From Fidelibacterota bacterium (GTDB lineage Bacteria > Fidelibacterota > UBA8477), in assembly GCA_021734045.1 (NCBI GenBank), contig JAIPJR010000001.1, forward strand, positions 1 through 64,000: a DNA stretch of 64,000 nucleotides. Reading direction: 5' to 3'. A program made the position numbers and the translations under genes. Numbering within the stretch: the stretch's first letter is position 1; each line of letters begins with the position of its first letter. The notes under the pieces are model-generated. The model was not told the origin of the DNA. It saw only the letters and a program-made list of their open reading frames with translations, and ran no database searches. Below are positions 60,894-64,000 of the stretch, piece by piece.

Positions 60894-62084
60894 ATGCGAC
60901 GATTGATTCTTCTCTGCACTTTGGTTCTCCCGTTGCTTGTTTACGGACAGCGTTTTGGAACCTCCCAAACGCCCGGCGACCAGCGGACGGTCATCACACC
61001 GGAGCAGCCATCGGAGAACCCTATTCCGGTTGAATTAATTGCATTGGAAAGACCGGTTGACCCGAAGAGTTATCGCGTGGGACCGGGTGATCAGATTGCC
61101 ATCAGTATTCAAACCAGTGAAATGCTTGATAAAGTTTTAACCATCAGCCCTACAGGATATTTAATGATTCCGGGTGTAGGGAAGGTTGATCTGCGAAATT
61201 TAACACTGGATGCTACTATCGAACGAATCAATCAGGCAATACTGTTGAATTTTAAAAACGCCCGGGTGAATAGTGAACTGGTTGGCTTGCGTAAGTTCAA
61301 AATAGCGATTGTGGGTGCGGTCAAAACTCCCGGCTATTACACGGTATCCGCGGTGAACCGGGTTTCCGATGTGATTGAATTGGCGGAACCCCGTCAGATG
61401 GCATTACTGAATCAGGTGGAATTGGAGCGGATTGATGGGAGTGTGTTGAACCTTGATATCACGAATTTTTACGCACAGGGCGATCTTCATCATAACCCAC
61501 AACTGACCGAGGGTGATCGGATCCGGGTGAAGTATGGAGACTTGGATGAGCATGCTATCGTTATTCGGGGAGCGGTACAGAACACCGGATATGATTATTT
61601 AAAACCTGGTGAAACATTGGGTGAGCTGATTGCCCGACGCATTGATTTCCGTTCCAATGCTGATCTGGAGAATATCAAGATTGTTCGTAGGGTGAGCGGC
61701 TCAATAGAATTTATTACGGTGGCACCAGAGGAATTCAGTGCCTTCAAGCTCCAGCCAGGGGATGATATTGAATTTTTATATGAAAAACCGGTGAATGTGC
61801 AGGGGTACGTGGCCTCCTCGGGATCGTTCAATTTTATCCCCGGCTACACGGCGGCGGATTATGTCACCCTGGCGGGTGGCTTGTTGCCTTCGGGTACGAT
61901 GAATGGTATTAAAATATCCCGGGTAGACGGCGCGGTTCTGCACGGTGAAGATGTGGTCATTCAGCGGGGAGATATTATTGAAGTGCCCAGATCGTGGATG
62001 AATATTGCATTTGGTGAAATAAGTGTTATCGAATTTTTCTCAACCATGGCGACATTAGTATTAGCTATTCTTGCAGTGAAGTGA
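60894..62084 (+). CDS. Polysaccharide export protein, Wza/SLBB family
   Basis: 396 residues from the ATG at 60894. Signal peptide RRLILLCTLVLPLLVYGQ without lipobox cysteine. The poly-export domain starts at YRVGPGDQIAISIQTSEMLD; SLBB modules follow (KIAIVGAVKTPGYYTV, AIVIRGAVQNTGYDYLKPGE, VNVQGYVASSGSFNFIPGYT). The C-terminal hydrophobic stretch (FSTMATLVLAILAV) could be a membrane-spanning helix like Wza. It provides the outer-membrane export channel. Confidence 0.9.
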   Translation: MRRLILLCTLVLPLLVYGQRFGTSQTPGDQRTVITPEQPSENPIPVELIALERPVDPKSYRVGPGDQIAISIQTSEMLDKVLTISPTGYLMIPGVGKVDLRNLTLDATIERINQAILLNFKNARVNSELVGLRKFKIAIVGAVKTPGYYTVSAVNRVSDVIELAEPRQMALLNQVELERIDGSVLNLDITNFYAQGDLHHNPQLTEGDRIRVKYGDLDEHAIVIRGAVQNTGYDYLKPGETLGELIARRIDFRSNADLENIKIVRRVSGSIEFITVAPEEFSAFKLQPGDDIEFLYEKPVNVQGYVASSGSFNFIPGYTAADYVTLAGGLLPSGTMNGIKISRVDGAVLHGEDVVIQRGDIIEVPRSWMNIAFGEISVIEFFSTMATLVLAILAVK

Positions 62085-62090
62085 TTTAGT

Positions 62091-63230
62091 ATGCATAATT
62101 CTGGTACCGAAAAAAAAGATATCAAGCCGATAAATAAATTAATTTTAGTTCTTTATACATACCGTAAAGGATTTGTTATATCAAATTTTATTGTAGGTAT
62201 TTTAGGACTAATAATCGCATTTAATCTACCACTATGGTACAGAAGTACTGGCTTGGTTTTGGTACAGCAGGAATCAAATACCTCCAGTATCGCCTCAATG
62301 ATTGCACAGGTTGCACCATTTCCTACCATGCTTAGCTCAGGAGATAAAGTCATGCAATATATGGGGCTGCTGACATCTCAAAACGTGTTGGATTCCATAA
62401 TTGAAAAATATAATTTGAAAGAATTATACAAAAAACAGACAAAATTCCACACGTACCAGGCTGTAAAATCGCATCTATCACTTGAAGATAGGCAGGATGG
62501 TACTTTCTCAATATCGTATCTGGTAAAGGAGAACCCGGAACTAGCAGCTAAAATCGTTAATAGTTTTTATGCTGAATTGAATAAATTAATATTAAAAATC
62601 AATCGATCAAAAGCGGTTGATTACAGAACTTATTTGAGTCAAAGTTATAATGTTGCCAATCAGAGACTGGAAAACCTACTAGAGGAATTTAGAGAATTTC
62701 AAGACAGTACAGGAATCGTGTCCATTGAGGAACAGATAAAATCTTCTTTGCTGGGTCTAGCAGATTTGGAGGCACGAAGATTAACAAATCGGATTGAATT
62801 AGAGTATGCGCAGAAAACATTAGGCGAAGATGATCCTACAGTCTTATCCATTGAACAAAGACTTGATGCAATTGCCCGAGAAATCCATAAATATCGTACA
62901 AGCGGTGAATATTCAAATATACCAATTATTTCTATACCTGAAGCAAGTATTTCTTATATGAATCATTATCGTACTGTCGAAGTTCAAGTTAAGGTCGTTG
63001 AATATCTTGCGTTACAATTGGAGCAAGCCAAACTGGAAGAACAAAAACAATCTGCTAATCTTTATCTCGTGAATCCGGCTCAACCAGCCGACTATAAATC
63101 AGAACCGAAACGTTTGAATGTACTCATTACAATATTATTCTTTTTTAATGTTGCATTTATGCTTTATTATTTAATAAAAGACTACTATTCACGTAATAAA
63201 TCTGAACTTACCACTATTTTACACTCGTGA
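62091..63230 (+). CDS. Wzz-family chain-length determinant / polysaccharide co-polymerase
   Basis: 379 residues with two transmembrane helices (about 29-52 and 343-362) flanking a long periplasmic coiled-coil (NVANQRLENLLEEFREFQ, LEARRLTNRIELEYAQKTLG). The late PAQPADYKSEPKRLNVLITI is the proline-rich Wzz motif. No tyrosine kinase domain is attached. Base composition drops clearly in GC from this gene on, unlike the genes upstream. It overlaps the next gene by four bases (GTGA). Confidence 0.88.
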   Translation: MHNSGTEKKDIKPINKLILVLYTYRKGFVISNFIVGILGLIIAFNLPLWYRSTGLVLVQQESNTSSIASMIAQVAPFPTMLSSGDKVMQYMGLLTSQNVLDSIIEKYNLKELYKKQTKFHTYQAVKSHLSLEDRQDGTFSISYLVKENPELAAKIVNSFYAELNKLILKINRSKAVDYRTYLSQSYNVANQRLENLLEEFREFQDSTGIVSIEEQIKSSLLGLADLEARRLTNRIELEYAQKTLGEDDPTVLSIEQRLDAIAREIHKYRTSGEYSNIPIISIPEASISYMNHYRTVEVQVKVVEYLALQLEQAKLEEQKQSANLYLVNPAQPADYKSEPKRLNVLITILFFFNVAFMLYYLIKDYYSRNKSELTTILHS

Positions 63231-64000
63231 GTGGAAGAAATTTTTATTTACATCTGCCGATATTAGTATTTGCTGTTATTTGGCTCACAGTTATCTCACT
63301 ATATTTTAATAATCCATATAATTTTCCGAGTTTACTTAGTGAAACCAAACTAATCTTGTTCTCGGGAATTTTATCTGTATTCGCAGGTTATTATCTGGTA
63401 CATTATTTTACCACTTCTTTGGATAATAAAATACAACAAACAAAGGGTGCTTTGGTTGTGTTTGATGAAAAAAAAATGATGACCATAACTGGTATAATGA
63501 CAATATTACCAATAATAGGTGTCATTTTAGCTTTTATTTTTATCCTTGAGCTGGTTGGTGGAGCTGAAAATTTTTTCACGCGCCCTTTGTATGTTCGTCA
63601 TTTGATTGTTGAATTTCAGAGAAGCACTCTGAGTAATTGGTCACTAGCATTTTCTGTATCGAACTATTTTATTAGCGTAGTTTATGTATGTAATTTATTG
63701 GGTGGTGTTGTTTTTAATTTCAGCAGTAAATGGCGATATATTGGGCTTTTACCGATAGTCGTTGGCGCGATTGCCAGTGCATTATTTATTCGACGTTATG
63801 TCTTTATAAATGCAGCATCATTCTGGTTGATAAGTTTATTGTTCTCATCTTATTATTACCCCCAAGTACTGAGGAGAAAAATACTTCGCAGGTTTAGAAT
63901 GATCTTGATGATTATTGGCATCGTATTTTTTGGATTTACAATTGTCATACTTACTTTGCGAGCCGTTACTGACACAGGTATGGCTGATTATTTTATTGAG
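63227..64000 (+). CDS. Wzy-like O-antigen/oligosaccharide repeat polymerase (3' cut by window)
   Basis: 258 codons remain open to the window end, from a GTG at 63227 overlapping the wzz stop. At least seven hydrophobic helices are seen (LPILVFAVIWLTVISLYF, LILFSGILSVFAGYYLVHYF, ITGIMTILPIIGVILAFIF, YIGLLPIVVGAIASALFI). A soluble loop after the third helix contains FFTRPLYVRHLIVEFQRST. This layout fits oligosaccharide repeat unit polymerases, which have low sequence conservation. The position after wzz supports it. It is strongly AT-rich. A flippase is the main alternative. Confidence 0.7.
   Translation, partial: MSGRNFYLHLPILVFAVIWLTVISLYFNNPYNFPSLLSETKLILFSGILSVFAGYYLVHYFTTSLDNKIQQTKGALVVFDEKKMMTITGIMTILPIIGVILAFIFILELVGGAENFFTRPLYVRHLIVEFQRSTLSNWSLAFSVSNYFISVVYVCNLLGGVVFNFSSKWRYIGLLPIVVGAIASALFIRRYVFINAASFWLISLLFSSYYYPQVLRRKILRRFRMILMIIGIVFFGFTIVILTLRAVTDTGMADYFIE

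Overview
The window is a contiguous, gene-dense stretch of a bacterial chromosome with roughly balanced base composition. It carries one tRNA and no rRNA, CRISPR array, transposase or phage gene. Several traits point to a Gram-negative member of the Fibrobacterota-Chlorobiota-Bacteroidota (FCB) superphylum, for example a Marinimicrobia-, Calditrichota- or Ignavibacteria-like lineage: a type IX secretion C-terminal sorting domain with the YPNPFNP motif, a TonB receptor with an N-terminal carboxypeptidase-regulatory-like domain, a DUF3098 protein, and an 11-subunit complex I. The exact phylum is inference.

Layout. 1-692: the 3' end of a malic enzyme and a carboxymuconolactone-decarboxylase-like gene. 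999-11646: an uninterrupted nuoABCDHIJKLMN operon that lacks nuoEFG, with a good housekeeping promoter and a consensus -24/-12 (sigma-54) site upstream and a strong terminator downstream. 11823-15950: a lone ParA ATPase, a fused ATP sulfurylase/APS kinase, and a convergent B12-binding radical SAM gene. 16160-19960: DUF3098 protein, tRNA-Asp, mltG and a PcrA/UvrD helicase. 20101-23372: fur, feoA, feoB and a FeoB-associated Cys-rich peptide (ferrous iron uptake). 23470-26636: YhaM-type nuclease, an ECF-type S component and an outer-membrane barrel protein, all translationally coupled. 26727-33077 (minus strand): tetR, tolC, membrane-fusion protein and RND pump, with two TetR-type operators. 33370-40057 (minus strand): an eight-gene operon for a group 3b NAD(P)-linked [NiFe] hydrogenase (hydBGDA), its maturation protease, a receiver-only response regulator, a six-TM RegB-like histidine kinase and a free-standing aspartokinase-like ACT protein, behind a consensus sigma-54 promoter. 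40354-44093 (minus strand): a cobalamin riboswitch, a BtuB-like TonB receptor and a type IX-secreted beta-propeller that resembles a BtuG-type B12 capture protein. 44330-50503: NlpC/P60 peptidase, trpS, scpA, scpB, rluB, a large uncharacterised Rossmann protein and two tiny membrane proteins. 50641-53955: a single open frame that fuses cytidylate kinase to a six-domain ribosomal protein S1, with a strong internal Shine-Dalgarno sequence and ATG at the junction. 54069-58141: YbbR protein, tsaD and a von Willebrand-type membrane protein. 58239-64000: the start of a surface-polysaccharide locus (two UDP-sugar dehydrogenases, Wza, Wzz, and a Wzy-like polymerase cut by the window end), which turns visibly AT-rich from about 62090.

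How the parts fit. The quinone-reducing complex I without its NADH module, the NADP-linked hydrogenase with a candidate quinone-sensing kinase, and the matching sigma-54 sites in front of both operons suggest linked redox control. The B12 riboswitch operon, Feo operon and ECF/barrel pair are nutrient uptake systems. The most unusual items are the cmk-rpsA in-frame fusion with an internal start, the hydrogenase operon with its built-in ACT/two-component module, and the riboswitch-controlled BtuB plus T9SS-secreted propeller. All calls come from reading the sequence; no database search was run.
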